Shown here: positions 49,644 to 56,959 of the stretch, piece after piece
How positions within the stretch are numbered: position 1 is the first letter of the stretch
Layout: each line of letters starts with the position of its first letter
Source: Sphingomonas populi
Lineage (GTDB): Bacteria > Pseudomonadota > Alphaproteobacteria > Sphingomonadales > Sphingomonadaceae
DNA length: 64,000 bases
Reading direction: 5' to 3'
Assembly: GCF_004208535.1 (NCBI RefSeq)
Contig: NZ_SGIS01000028.1
Location: forward strand, 1 to 64,000
The notes under the pieces: model-generated
Databases searched by the model: none
Told to the model about the DNA's origin: nothing
The model's input: only the letters and a program-made list of their open reading frames with translations
Made by a program: the position numbers and the translations under genes

Positions 49644-50569
49644 GCGGTCCCGTCCCGCTGGCGACCCGCGCCGCGCTCGCCAGCGTGGCGACGGCGTGCT
49701 TCCTGCTCGCGCTCAAGGGCTATGCGGCATGGTCGACGGGCTCGGTGGCGATGCTCGGGTCGCTCGCCGATACCGCGCTCGATCTCGTCGCGTCGTGCGT
49801 CACGTTGTACGGCGTTCATCTCGCCACGATCCCGGCCGATCACGACCATCGCTACGGCCACGGCAAGGCCGAGGCGCTGGCGGCATTGTTTCAGGTCGCG
49901 CTGATCTCGGTGTCAGCGGTCGGCATCGCCTGGGAGGCGATCGGTGCGTTCAGCGCGCGTGCGCCGGCGCAGAATGCCGGGACCGGCATCGGCGTGTCGA
50001 TCGCTGCGATCGTGGTGACGCTGGCGCTGGTCGCCTATCAGCGCCGCATCATCGCCGCGACCGGATCGGTCGCTGTCGGCGCCGACAGCGTCCATTACCA
50101 GTCCGACCTGCTGCTCAACGGATCGGTGATCGTCGCGCTGGTGCTCGACCAGCTTCTGCATGTGCGCGGCGCCGATCCGGTGTTCGGCGTGCTGATCGCC
50201 TTGTGGCTCGCCTGGGGTGCGCTGCATTCGGCGGGGACGGCGATCGACCTGCTGATGGACAAGGAATGGCCGGTCGCCGAGCGTGACCGGCTGATCGCGC
50301 TGATCGCCGACCATCCCGATCTGCGCGGGCTGCACGACATCCGCACGCGCCGTTCCGGCACGCGCGATTTCGTGCAATTCCATATGTATGTCGCGCCCGA
50401 GATGACGGTCGCCGACGCGCATGAGGTGATGGATTCGGTCGAGGATCGCATCAAGGCGGCGTTCCCCAACACCGAAATCCTGATCCATCTCGATCCCGGC
50501 TGGCTGCTCGATGCGGCAAACCCGCTGATCGAACCCGATGTGATCGCAGAGGCAAAGGCGCGCGGATGA
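49640..50569 (+). CDS. Cation diffusion facilitator (FieF/ZitB-like) metal exporter
   Basis: 309 residues. Six membrane spans in about 10-215, with the first metal-site Asp in LADTALDLVASC (DxxxD) and the second in DSVHYQSDLLLN (HxxxD). The DHDHRYGHGKAEALAALFQ stretch is the CDF signature loop. A cytoplasmic ferredoxin-like domain at about 220-309 (TRRSGTRDFVQFHMYVAP, ILIHLDPG) is typical. It should export Zn2+ or Fe2+ in exchange for H+. Its stop overlaps the next ATG, making a coupled pdxH-transporter-phzF set. Confidence 0.92.
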   Translation: MSGPVPLATRAALASVATACFLLALKGYAAWSTGSVAMLGSLADTALDLVASCVTLYGVHLATIPADHDHRYGHGKAEALAALFQVALISVSAVGIAWEAIGAFSARAPAQNAGTGIGVSIAAIVVTLALVAYQRRIIAATGSVAVGADSVHYQSDLLLNGSVIVALVLDQLLHVRGADPVFGVLIALWLAWGALHSAGTAIDLLMDKEWPVAERDRLIALIADHPDLRGLHDIRTRRSGTRDFVQFHMYVAPEMTVADAHEVMDSVEDRIKAAFPNTEILIHLDPGWLLDAANPLIEPDVIAEAKARG

Positions 50570-51357
50570 GACTCCCCTTCAGCCAGATCGACGCGTTCGC
50601 GCACCAGCCGTTCACGGGCAATCCGGCGGCGGTGATGCCGCTGGCCGAATGGCTCGACGATGCCGTTTTGCTGGCGATCGCGCGCGAGAACAATTTGTCC
50701 GAAACCGCCTTCCTGGTCCCCGATGCGAGCGGCGAGAGCGATTTCGAGCTGCGCTGGTTCACCCCCGCCGCCGAGGTCCGGCTGTGCGGCCATGCGACAC
50801 TCGCCAGCGGGCATTTCGTGCTGGCGGCGGACCCGGACCGGGTGCGAGTCACCTTCCGCACGCGCCGCGCCGGGCTGCTCGCGGTCGATCGGCAGGGGGA
50901 CGGCTATGCGCTCGCGCTGCCGGCATGGGCGCCCTCCCCCAAGCCGCTGCCCGAAGTGGTCGCGGCGCTCGGTGTCGATGCGGTCGAGACCTTGTGGCGC
51001 GAGGGCGGCTACGGCGTGATCGTGCTCGCCGACGAAGCCGCGGTGCGCGCCTGCACCCCCGACATGGCGCGGCTGGCCGCGACCGGCGACCATCAGGCGA
51101 TCGTCACCGCACCGGGCGACGCGACCGACGTGGTGAGCCGCATGTTCGCGCCGGGCGCCGGCGTCGCCGAAGACCCGGTGACGGGATCGGCCCATGCTGT
51201 GATCGTGCCGTATTGGGCGGAGCGCCTCGGCCGCGACAGCTTCACCGCCTATCAGGCGAGCGCGCGCGGCGGGCGGCTGACGTGCGCGCTCGATGGCGAC
51301 CGGGTGCTGCTGGGCGGGGCGTGCGTGACGGTGATCGAGGGAACGTTCTTCCTGTAA
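50566..51357 (+). CDS. PhzF-family isomerase/epimerase-like protein
   Basis: 263 residues. PhzF fold: DAFAHQPFTGNPAAV at the N-terminus with the catalytic Glu46 in NNLSETAFL, GHATLASGHFV, and the C-terminal half repeat with EDPVTGSAHAVIVPYWAE and QASARGGRL. Family members catalyse proton transfers on small acids; PhzF itself acts in phenazine synthesis, but there are no other phenazine genes here, so the substrate is unknown. Last of three overlapping genes; followed by a GTCGCCCCGG-type repeat. Confidence 0.9.
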   Translation: MRLPFSQIDAFAHQPFTGNPAAVMPLAEWLDDAVLLAIARENNLSETAFLVPDASGESDFELRWFTPAAEVRLCGHATLASGHFVLAADPDRVRVTFRTRRAGLLAVDRQGDGYALALPAWAPSPKPLPEVVAALGVDAVETLWREGGYGVIVLADEAAVRACTPDMARLAATGDHQAIVTAPGDATDVVSRMFAPGAGVAEDPVTGSAHAVIVPYWAERLGRDSFTAYQASARGGRLTCALDGDRVLLGGACVTVIEGTFFL

Positions 51358-51360
51358 ATC

Positions 51361-51445
51361 GTCGCCCCGGCGCAGGCCGGGCCGTTCGGTTTGGGGCAGC
51401 CGGTTCGCCGGATCACACAGCGGCCCCGGCCTGCGCCGAGGCGAC
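51361..51445. repeat. GTCGCCCCGGCGCAGG-family inverted-repeat element
   Basis: GTCGCCCCGGCGCAGGCCGG and CCGGCCTGCGCCGAGGCGAC pair nearly perfectly over 20 bp with an inner part (GCCGTT.GGTTTGGGGCA, CGGTTCGCC) also shared with 60085-60172. It lies downstream of the phzF gene, where it could terminate transcription. Confidence 0.85.
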
Positions 51446-51541
51446 GGAGGGTGGTGATGTTTATACCATGATAATGTCCCACCTTTTACCGCGATAACTT
51501 CGCGCCGACATGGCCTCTCGAACGCAATCGGAGACCCTGTC

Positions 51542-52435
51542 ATGCGCGTATTCCTCACCGGAGCGACCGGCTTCATCGGCTCGCGAATCGTACCAGAATT
51601 GCTTGCCGCCGGGCATCAGGTGCTCGGGCTGACGCGATCGGACGACGGCGCGCGTGCGCTCGAAGCGGCAGGTGCGGAGGCGTTTCGCGGCACCCTCGAA
51701 GCGCCCGAGGGTCTCGCCGACGGCGCAGCGCAGGCCGATGCGGTGATCCACACCGCGTTCGACCATGATTTCATGACCTTTGTCGCCAATTGCGCGAAGG
51801 ACGCGCGGGTCATCACCGCGCTTGGAGCGGCGCTCAAGGGGTCCGACCGGCCGCTCATCATCACCTCGGGCACCGGCATAGGCAATGTCGTGCCCGGCCA
51901 GCCCGCCACCGAGGACGCGTATCTCCCCGACAATCCCCATCCACGCGCGCTGTCCGAGAAGACCGGCGCCGAACTGCTGGAGGCGGGGGTCAACGTCTCG
52001 GTGGTGCGGTTGGCGCAGATACATGACACGGTGAAGCAGGGGCTGGTCACGCCGTATATCGAGATTTCGCGGGCCAAGCGCCTCGCCGCCTATGTCGGCG
52101 ACGGACTCAATCGCTGGCCGGCGGCGCATGTGCTCGACGTGGCGAAGCTCTACGTGCTGGCGCTGGAAGCGGCGGAGGCCGGCGCGCGCTATCATGCGGT
52201 CGACGAGCAAGGCGTGGCCGCGCGCGACATCGCCGACGCGGTCGGCGCTGGGCTTGGCGTGCCGGTGGCGTCGCTGACGCCGGAGGAAGCGCAGGCGCAT
52301 TTCGGCTGGCTCGGCCTGTTCGTCGGCATGGACTTGACGGCATCGAGCGCGTGGACGCGCGCGCGGCTCGGCTGGCAGCCGAGCGGACCGGGGTTGATCG
52401 CCGATTTGGCTGCGATGGACTATTCGGTGGGGTAA
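51542..52435 (+). CDS. Extended-type SDR / NAD-dependent epimerase-like protein
   Basis: 297 residues. Begins MRVFLTGATGFIGSRIVPEL (GxxGxxG dinucleotide site of extended or atypical SDR proteins), then DADAVIHTAFDHDF-like, and a Ser-Tyr-Lys region that is not classical (TSGTGIGNVVPGQPA..., ENPHPRALSEKTGAELL). This resembles NAD-binding proteins of the NmrA/UDP-glucose-epimerase-like group in proteobacteria. It may be an oxidoreductase or a non-catalytic sensor. The start follows GGAG by 8 bp. Monocistronic; convergent with mnmA. Confidence 0.85.
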   Translation: MRVFLTGATGFIGSRIVPELLAAGHQVLGLTRSDDGARALEAAGAEAFRGTLEAPEGLADGAAQADAVIHTAFDHDFMTFVANCAKDARVITALGAALKGSDRPLIITSGTGIGNVVPGQPATEDAYLPDNPHPRALSEKTGAELLEAGVNVSVVRLAQIHDTVKQGLVTPYIEISRAKRLAAYVGDGLNRWPAAHVLDVAKLYVLALEAAEAGARYHAVDEQGVAARDIADAVGAGLGVPVASLTPEEAQAHFGWLGLFVGMDLTASSAWTRARLGWQPSGPGLIADLAAMDYSVG

Positions 52436-52445
52436 GCGCCGCCGC

Positions 52446-53552
52446 TTACGCCGCGACCAGCGCGCGCTCGGTCTCTTCGATCCAGCCGCCGCCGAGCACG
52501 CGTTCGCCGGCGTAGAGCACTGCCGCCTGCCCCGGCGCGACGCCATATTCGGGCGCGTCGAAGGTCACGCGGTCGCCCGTCAGCCGGGCGGGCACGGGCT
52601 TGGCGAGCGAGCGCACCTTGGCGGTGACCGGCCCGTCGAAATCGCCGCCGAGCCAGTTGATCCCACTCAGCCGCGCCGATCCCACCGCGAGCGCGCGGCG
52701 CGGGCCGACCACGACCTGCCGCGTGGCTGCATCGAGCCGGATCACATAGAGCGGCTCGGGCGTACCGCCGATTTCGAGGCCGCGACGCTGGCCGACCGTG
52801 AAGTGGATCAGCCCCTTGTGGCGCCCGAGCACGCGCCCGCTCTCCTCGACGATCTCGCCGCTGGTGTCGGCTTCGGGGCGGAGCTTCTTGACCAAGGACG
52901 CATAATCGCCGTCGGGCACGAAGCAGATGTCCTGGCTGTCGGGCTTGGCGGCGACGCCCAGCCCCAGTTCGGCGGCGAGTTCGCGCACGCGCGGCTTGGG
53001 CAGGCCGCCCAGCGGGAAGCGCAGATAGTCGAGTTGCGCCTGCGTTGTCGCGAACAGGAAATAGCTCTGGTCGCGCGCGGGATCGGCGGCGCGGTGGAGT
53101 TCCGCGCCGTGCGCGCCCTCGACCCGGCGGACATAATGGCCGGTGGCAAGGCAATCCGCGCCGAGATCGCGCGCGATCTTGAACAGATCGGTGAACTTCG
53201 GCCCCATGTTGCAGCGGACACACGGGATCGGCGTGCGACCGGCGAGATATTCGTCGGCGAACCCGTCGATCACGTCGGCGCGGAAGCTGCTTTCGTGATC
53301 GAACACATAATGCGCGATGCCGAGCCGGTCGCACACCGCGCGCGCGTCGCGGATGTCGCGGCCCGCGCAGCAACTGCCGGCGCGGCCGACCGCCTCGCCA
53401 TGATCGTAGAGCTGGAGCGTGATGCCGATCGTCTCCGCGCCACTGCGCGCGGCGAGCGCGGCCACCACCGACGAATCGACGCCGCCCGACATGGCGACGA
53501 CGATGCGGCGGCCGGCAAGGCCCGCGAGCTGGAAATCGGCTTCGGAGATCAT
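52446..53552 (-). CDS. mnmA: tRNA-specific 2-thiouridylase MnmA
   Basis: 368 residues. The PP-loop SGGVDSSVVAAL, the catalytic cysteine in PIPCVRCNMGPKF, the second in DSQDICFVPDGDY and the FTVGQRRGLEIGG line identify MnmA. It thiolates U34 of tRNA Lys, Glu and Gln. The start is uncertain: ATG 53552 gives a normal length; an upstream GTG at 53606 would add 18 residues. Neither has a clear ribosome binding site. A CXXC-free N-terminal cysteine pair (GSCCAG) is also present, as common in alphaproteobacterial forms. Confidence 0.95.
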   Translation of the reverse strand: MISEADFQLAGLAGRRIVVAMSGGVDSSVVAALAARSGAETIGITLQLYDHGEAVGRAGSCCAGRDIRDARAVCDRLGIAHYVFDHESSFRADVIDGFADEYLAGRTPIPCVRCNMGPKFTDLFKIARDLGADCLATGHYVRRVEGAHGAELHRAADPARDQSYFLFATTQAQLDYLRFPLGGLPKPRVRELAAELGLGVAAKPDSQDICFVPDGDYASLVKKLRPEADTSGEIVEESGRVLGRHKGLIHFTVGQRRGLEIGGTPEPLYVIRLDAATRQVVVGPRRALAVGSARLSGINWLGGDFDGPVTAKVRSLAKPVPARLTGDRVTFDAPEYGVAPGQAAVLYAGERVLGGGWIEETERALVAA

Positions 53553-53708
53553 CGCGTGCAGATAGGCGGTCACGGCGGCGGATGCAAAGCGCCGGGCCGC
53601 TTGCACCGGATCGGACGCACTCCGCAGTTTTTCTTTGCCGGCTTTACCAGACCTTTAGAGAGCGTCGTTTAGACTGATTCGCTTGCCGTAAGCGTATCGG
53701 ACAATATC

Positions 53709-54032
53709 GTGGACCTGAGCTTTTCCCGTTTCGAGCCTGACAGCCAAGCGACCAGCCTGCCGGCGGACCTGGCGGTCCTGATGGTCGGCGTTTCGGCGCG
53801 TCAGGCGGCCAGCCCGACCGCGATCCTCCACGCCCGCCTCACCCCCATCGTCATCCCGACGAGTCGGTTCGCGCCGGCCGACGGTGCGTTCAACGGAGCC
53901 GTGGCTGCGATGTTCATCCGCTGGGAAGCGGATGAAGGCGACGTTTACCTTGCTACTTTAACCGCCCTTCAATCCCAATGCGGTAATCCCGTTTTGACGA
54001 GAGAGGGGGCCCCCCGCCCCGATCGAGGTTAG
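53709..54032 (+). CDS. Doubtful open frame in the sciP leader (107 aa)
   Basis: A GTG at 53709 opens a frame of 107 residues that ends two bases before the sciP start. No ribosome binding site, domain or transmembrane part is evident, and the codon use at the third position is less GC-rich than in the neighbours in places. The segment more likely holds the promoter and leader of sciP than a gene. The 482-bp gap (53553-54034) otherwise shows one GANTC methylation-type site at 53676-53680 and a GGGGG-CCCCC stretch near 54005, just before the sciP ribosome binding site. Confidence 0.28.
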   Translation: MDLSFSRFEPDSQATSLPADLAVLMVGVSARQAASPTAILHARLTPIVIPTSRFAPADGAFNGAVAAMFIRWEADEGDVYLATLTALQSQCGNPVLTREGAPRPDRG

Positions 54033-54034
54033 TG

Positions 54035-54334
54035 ATGATCGAGAACCAGAAAATTCGACCGGCCAAGGTGATCGGCCCGCTTGGGGAGCCGCTGACGCTC
54101 GAGTCGCTGCCACCGCCCGAGACGACGCGCTGGGTGGTGCGCCGCAAGGCCGAGGTCGTGGCTGCCGTCAACGGCGGGTTGCTGAGCGTCGACGAGGTCT
54201 GCCAGCGCTACAACCTCACCGTCGAGGAGTTCGCCAGTTGGCAGCGCGCGATCGACCGCTCGGGCATGCCCGGGCTGCGCGTAACGCGCATCCAGCATTA
54301 CCGCTCGCTTTACGAACGCCAGCAGAAATACTGA
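54035..54334 (+). CDS. sciP: SciP-type CtrA inhibitor (DUF1153)
   Basis: 99 residues starting MIENQKIRPAKVIGPLGEPL after GAGG (spacing 7). The DUF1153 helix-turn-helix is seen in TTRWVVRRKAEVVAAVNGGL, VDEVCQRYNLTVEEFASWQ and ALDRSG-like (AIDRSGMPGLRVTRIQHYR). In Caulobacter SciP binds CtrA and blocks CtrA-dependent transcription in G1, with its own gene under cell-cycle control. In sphingomonads CtrA mainly governs motility and secretion rather than division. A GTG two codon positions earlier (54032) is in frame but lies closer to the previous stop. Confidence 0.93.
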   Translation: MIENQKIRPAKVIGPLGEPLTLESLPPPETTRWVVRRKAEVVAAVNGGLLSVDEVCQRYNLTVEEFASWQRAIDRSGMPGLRVTRIQHYRSLYERQQKY

Positions 54335-54434
54335 TCGCCAAACGGCCGCGCACCCACGGTAAACCGGAACAAATTCGCTCCCGAAACGTCTTGCTCCCTG
54401 TCATCCCCGTCGCGGGGGCATAATGGAGGGAAAC

Positions 54435-54686
54435 ATGGGCTTCATCATTTGGCTTATCGTCGGCGGTGTCGTGGGTTGGCTTGCAAGCCTCGTCATGCGG
54501 ACGGACGGTCAGCAGGGGATCATCCTCAACGTTGTCGTCGGTATCATCGGGTCCGTAATCGCTTCGGCGCTGTTCGGCGGTGGTATCAACCAGGTCATTA
54601 CTGTCACGACCTTCATCTATTCGTTGATCGGCGCGATCATCCTGCTCGCGATCGTCAATCTGGTTCGTCGCGGCTCGCTGCGCTAA
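54435..54686 (+). CDS. GlsB/YeaQ/YmgE-family stress membrane protein
   Basis: 83 residues. MGFIIWLIVGGVVGWLASLV (first span) is followed by MRTDGQQGIILNVVVGIIG (second span) and a third hydrophobic segment (about 51-72), ending in a basic tail. The family is known as transglycosylase-associated (Tgm1) or GlsB, often induced by general stress. The start at 54435 is preferred over 54423 because GGAGG lies 5 bp upstream. It is followed by a strong hairpin. Convergent with the SIMPL gene. Confidence 0.88.
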   Translation: MGFIIWLIVGGVVGWLASLVMRTDGQQGIILNVVVGIIGSVIASALFGGGINQVITVTTFIYSLIGAIILLAIVNLVRRGSLR

Positions 54687-54708
54687 CGCTAAGATCTGAA
54701 CGCCTTCC

Positions 54709-54736
54709 GGGCCGCGCGGTGCGAACCGCGCGGCCC
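54709..54736. terminator. Perfect 12-bp hairpin between two convergent genes
   Basis: GGGCCGCGCGGT (54709-54720), loop GCGA, ACCGCGCGGCCC (54725-54736). Fully paired and flanked by a short T run only on the plus side (GTTTC). It separates the stress membrane protein from the convergent SIMPL gene, so it is the obvious bidirectional terminator. Confidence 0.78.
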
Positions 54737-54744
54737 GTGTCGTT

Positions 54745-55473
54745 TCACTTGAGCAGGAAGCGCACCGTCAGCGTCGCGGATACGCGCGACTCACCCGCCG
54801 CGACACGCGTCGAATCTGCGGCCACGGCGGAGCGCTGGAACAGCATCGGCGCGGGCGTCGCACCATCGTTCATGCCGCTCTCGGCGATCGAGACGACCCG
54901 CGCGACCGACATGCCCGCTGCGCGCGCGTAAAGCTCCGCGCGGGCACGGGCGATCTTGACGGCGGCGGCGCGCGCCTCGTCGAGCGCAGCTTCGGGATTG
55001 TCGATCGCGAGGTTTGGACCGTCGATCTGATTCGCGCCGACTCCCGCCAGCGAATCGAGGATCGTCCCCGATTTCGCGATATCGCGGAACCGGATCGCCA
55101 CCGAATTGGTCGCCTGATAGCCGGTGATCGTCGGCGCCTTGCCCTCGGCATACAGATATTGCGGGCTGAGGTTGACGGTCGCGGTCTGCACGTCGCGCGC
55201 GTTCACCCCGGCACGCTTGAGCGCGTCGAGCACGCGAGTCATGCGCTGCGCATTGTCGGTCAAGGCCGCCGCCGCCGTCGCGCCCTGCGTCACCACGCCC
55301 GCGCGAATCGTCGCTACGTCAGGGATGCGTGTGGTGCTGCCCTCGGCCTGCACGTCGAGCAACGTGCCTTCGGCGAGGATGGTCGGCGATGCCGGCGCCT
55401 GCGCCTGCGCGCCGGCAGGCAAGGCGGCGAGCGGAAGCGCGGCCAGCGCGGCCGCCTGAAGATAGAAGCGCAT
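54745..55473 (-). CDS. SIMPL domain-containing exported protein
   Basis: 242 residues from the ATG at 55473 (GGGAGAG upstream). Signal peptide MRFYLQAAALAALPLAALPA-GAQAQA (about 1-26). The SIMPL (DUF541) core has NAQRMTRVLDALKRAGVNARDVQTATVNLSPQY, the NPEAALDEARAAAVKIARAR-like helix and a C-terminal strand end (SATLTVRFLLK). SIMPL proteins such as BP26 form periplasmic channel-like oligomers and are linked to stress resistance. It is divergent from the RND operon, with a 280-bp gap that shows no other gene. Confidence 0.9.
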   Translation of the reverse strand: MRFYLQAAALAALPLAALPAGAQAQAPASPTILAEGTLLDVQAEGSTTRIPDVATIRAGVVTQGATAAAALTDNAQRMTRVLDALKRAGVNARDVQTATVNLSPQYLYAEGKAPTITGYQATNSVAIRFRDIAKSGTILDSLAGVGANQIDGPNLAIDNPEAALDEARAAAVKIARARAELYARAAGMSVARVVSIAESGMNDGATPAPMLFQRSAVAADSTRVAAGESRVSATLTVRFLLK

Positions 55474-55753
55474 TTTCGGAACTCTCCCGGTTGGTCGGGC
55501 CGTCAAGGCCCGGTTCGGTCCTGTTCGCACGGCGTAGAACAACCGAGGATGAACGAAGGTGAACGGCGGTTCGCCAAGAAAATCCTCCGGTGTTGGCAAT
55601 ATACAACAGATTTCGCGCGTAAATCCGCCCACGGCGTCTTGCCGAAGCGCCTGTGACGCTTCATTCCTCACCCGCCTCGCGATGAGCCCTTGAGCGCGGT
55701 GCGTTGTTTCTGTAACACAGCACCCGGTACGCGGCATCGGCCGGGGCGAGGAC

Positions 55754-56953
55754 GTGAGCGACATGAATTACGAAACGCCGTTATTGGACAATGACGGCAC
55801 CCTTGCCCTGCCCGCCCCCGAGGCGGAACGCGGCTATCGGCGCGCGCTGGTGATCGGCGCGGTCGTCGCGATCGTCGCGGCGCTCGCGCTGGGCTGGTGG
55901 TGGATGCACAGCCACCCCGCCGCCAAGCCCGCCGCGGTCGAGCAGATGCCGAGCGTCACCGTATCGGCGCCGGGCCGATCCGACGTGGCGGAGGTCATCT
56001 CGGCGACGGGTACGCTCGCCGCCAAGCGCGACATGCCGGTCGGCGTCGCCGGCGAGGGCGGCATGATCACGCGCGTGCTGGTCGAGCCGGGTCAGTGGGT
56101 CGGCAAGGGCCAGGTGCTCGCCACGATCGACCGCGCGGTGCAGACGCAGACCGGCGCATCGCTCGCCGCGCAGGTTCGCGCGGCGCGGGCGGATGCCGGC
56201 ATCGCCCAGTCCAATTACAATCGCGCGCTGGCGCTGGTTGATCGCGGCTTCATCTCGAAGGCCGATCTCGAACAGAAGGCCGCGACCCGCGACGCCGCGT
56301 TCGCGCGCGTCAAGGTCGCGCAGGCGTCGCTCGACGAGCAGCTCGCCCGCAACGGCCGGCTCGACATCCGCGCGCCGGAGGCCGGGCTGATCCTCGCACG
56401 CGGCGTCGAGGCGGGTCAGATCGTCGGCGCCGGCACGGGCACGCTGTTCCGCATGGCCGAACGCGGCGAAATGGAGATGCGCGCGCAGTTGAGCGAGGGC
56501 GATCTCGCCGCGATCCATGTCGGCTCGCCCGCCACCGTCCGCCCGGTCGGTAGTAGCGTGAGCTACACCGGAGCCGTCTGGCAGATCTCGCCGGTGATCG
56601 ACCCGCAGACCCGGCAAGGCATCGCCCGCATCGCGCTGCGGTACGATCCCGCGCTTCGCCCCGGCGGCTTCGCCGCAGCCGAGATCGGCGGCGGCTCGTC
56701 GAGCGCGCCGCAACTCCCCAACTCGGCGATCCAGAGCGATGATCGCGGCAATTTCGTCTATGTGCTCGACGCGAACAACAAGGTCGTGCGCCGCAACGTT
56801 ACGGTCGGCGAGGTTTCGGACAGCGGCGTCGCGATCGCCGAGGGGCTGAACGGCACCGAGCGGGTCGTGCTGTCGGCGGGCGCGTTCCTCGCGCCGGGGC
56901 AGAAGGTGAACCCGATCCTGCAAAAGCCGCTTCCCCAAAAGCCGCGCGGCTGA
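55754..56953 (+). CDS. RND efflux adaptor (membrane fusion protein)
   Basis: 399 residues. A cytoplasmic N-tail and one membrane anchor (about 35-55, RALVIGAVVAIVAALALGWWW) precede the HlyD/MFP barrel-sandwich: QMPSVTVSAPGRSDVAEVIS, then ISATGTLAAKRDMPVGVAGE and the alpha-helical hairpin (about 115-175, ALVDRGFISKADLEQKAATRD). The RLDIRAPEAGLILARGVEAGQIV line is the second half. It links the pump to an outer-membrane channel not encoded here. Start uncertain (GTG 55754 or ATG 55763). 6 bp before the pump gene. Confidence 0.93.
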   Translation: MSDMNYETPLLDNDGTLALPAPEAERGYRRALVIGAVVAIVAALALGWWWMHSHPAAKPAAVEQMPSVTVSAPGRSDVAEVISATGTLAAKRDMPVGVAGEGGMITRVLVEPGQWVGKGQVLATIDRAVQTQTGASLAAQVRAARADAGIAQSNYNRALALVDRGFISKADLEQKAATRDAAFARVKVAQASLDEQLARNGRLDIRAPEAGLILARGVEAGQIVGAGTGTLFRMAERGEMEMRAQLSEGDLAAIHVGSPATVRPVGSSVSYTGAVWQISPVIDPQTRQGIARIALRYDPALRPGGFAAAEIGGGSSSAPQLPNSAIQSDDRGNFVYVLDANNKVVRRNVTVGEVSDSGVAIAEGLNGTERVVLSAGAFLAPGQKVNPILQKPLPQKPRG

Positions 56954-56959
56954 CGCGCG

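Noticed and set aside
50566..51357. Phenazine biosynthesis locus
   Set aside because: Only a PhzF-family protein is present; no other phz genes. Such lone PhzF proteins are common and have other roles.
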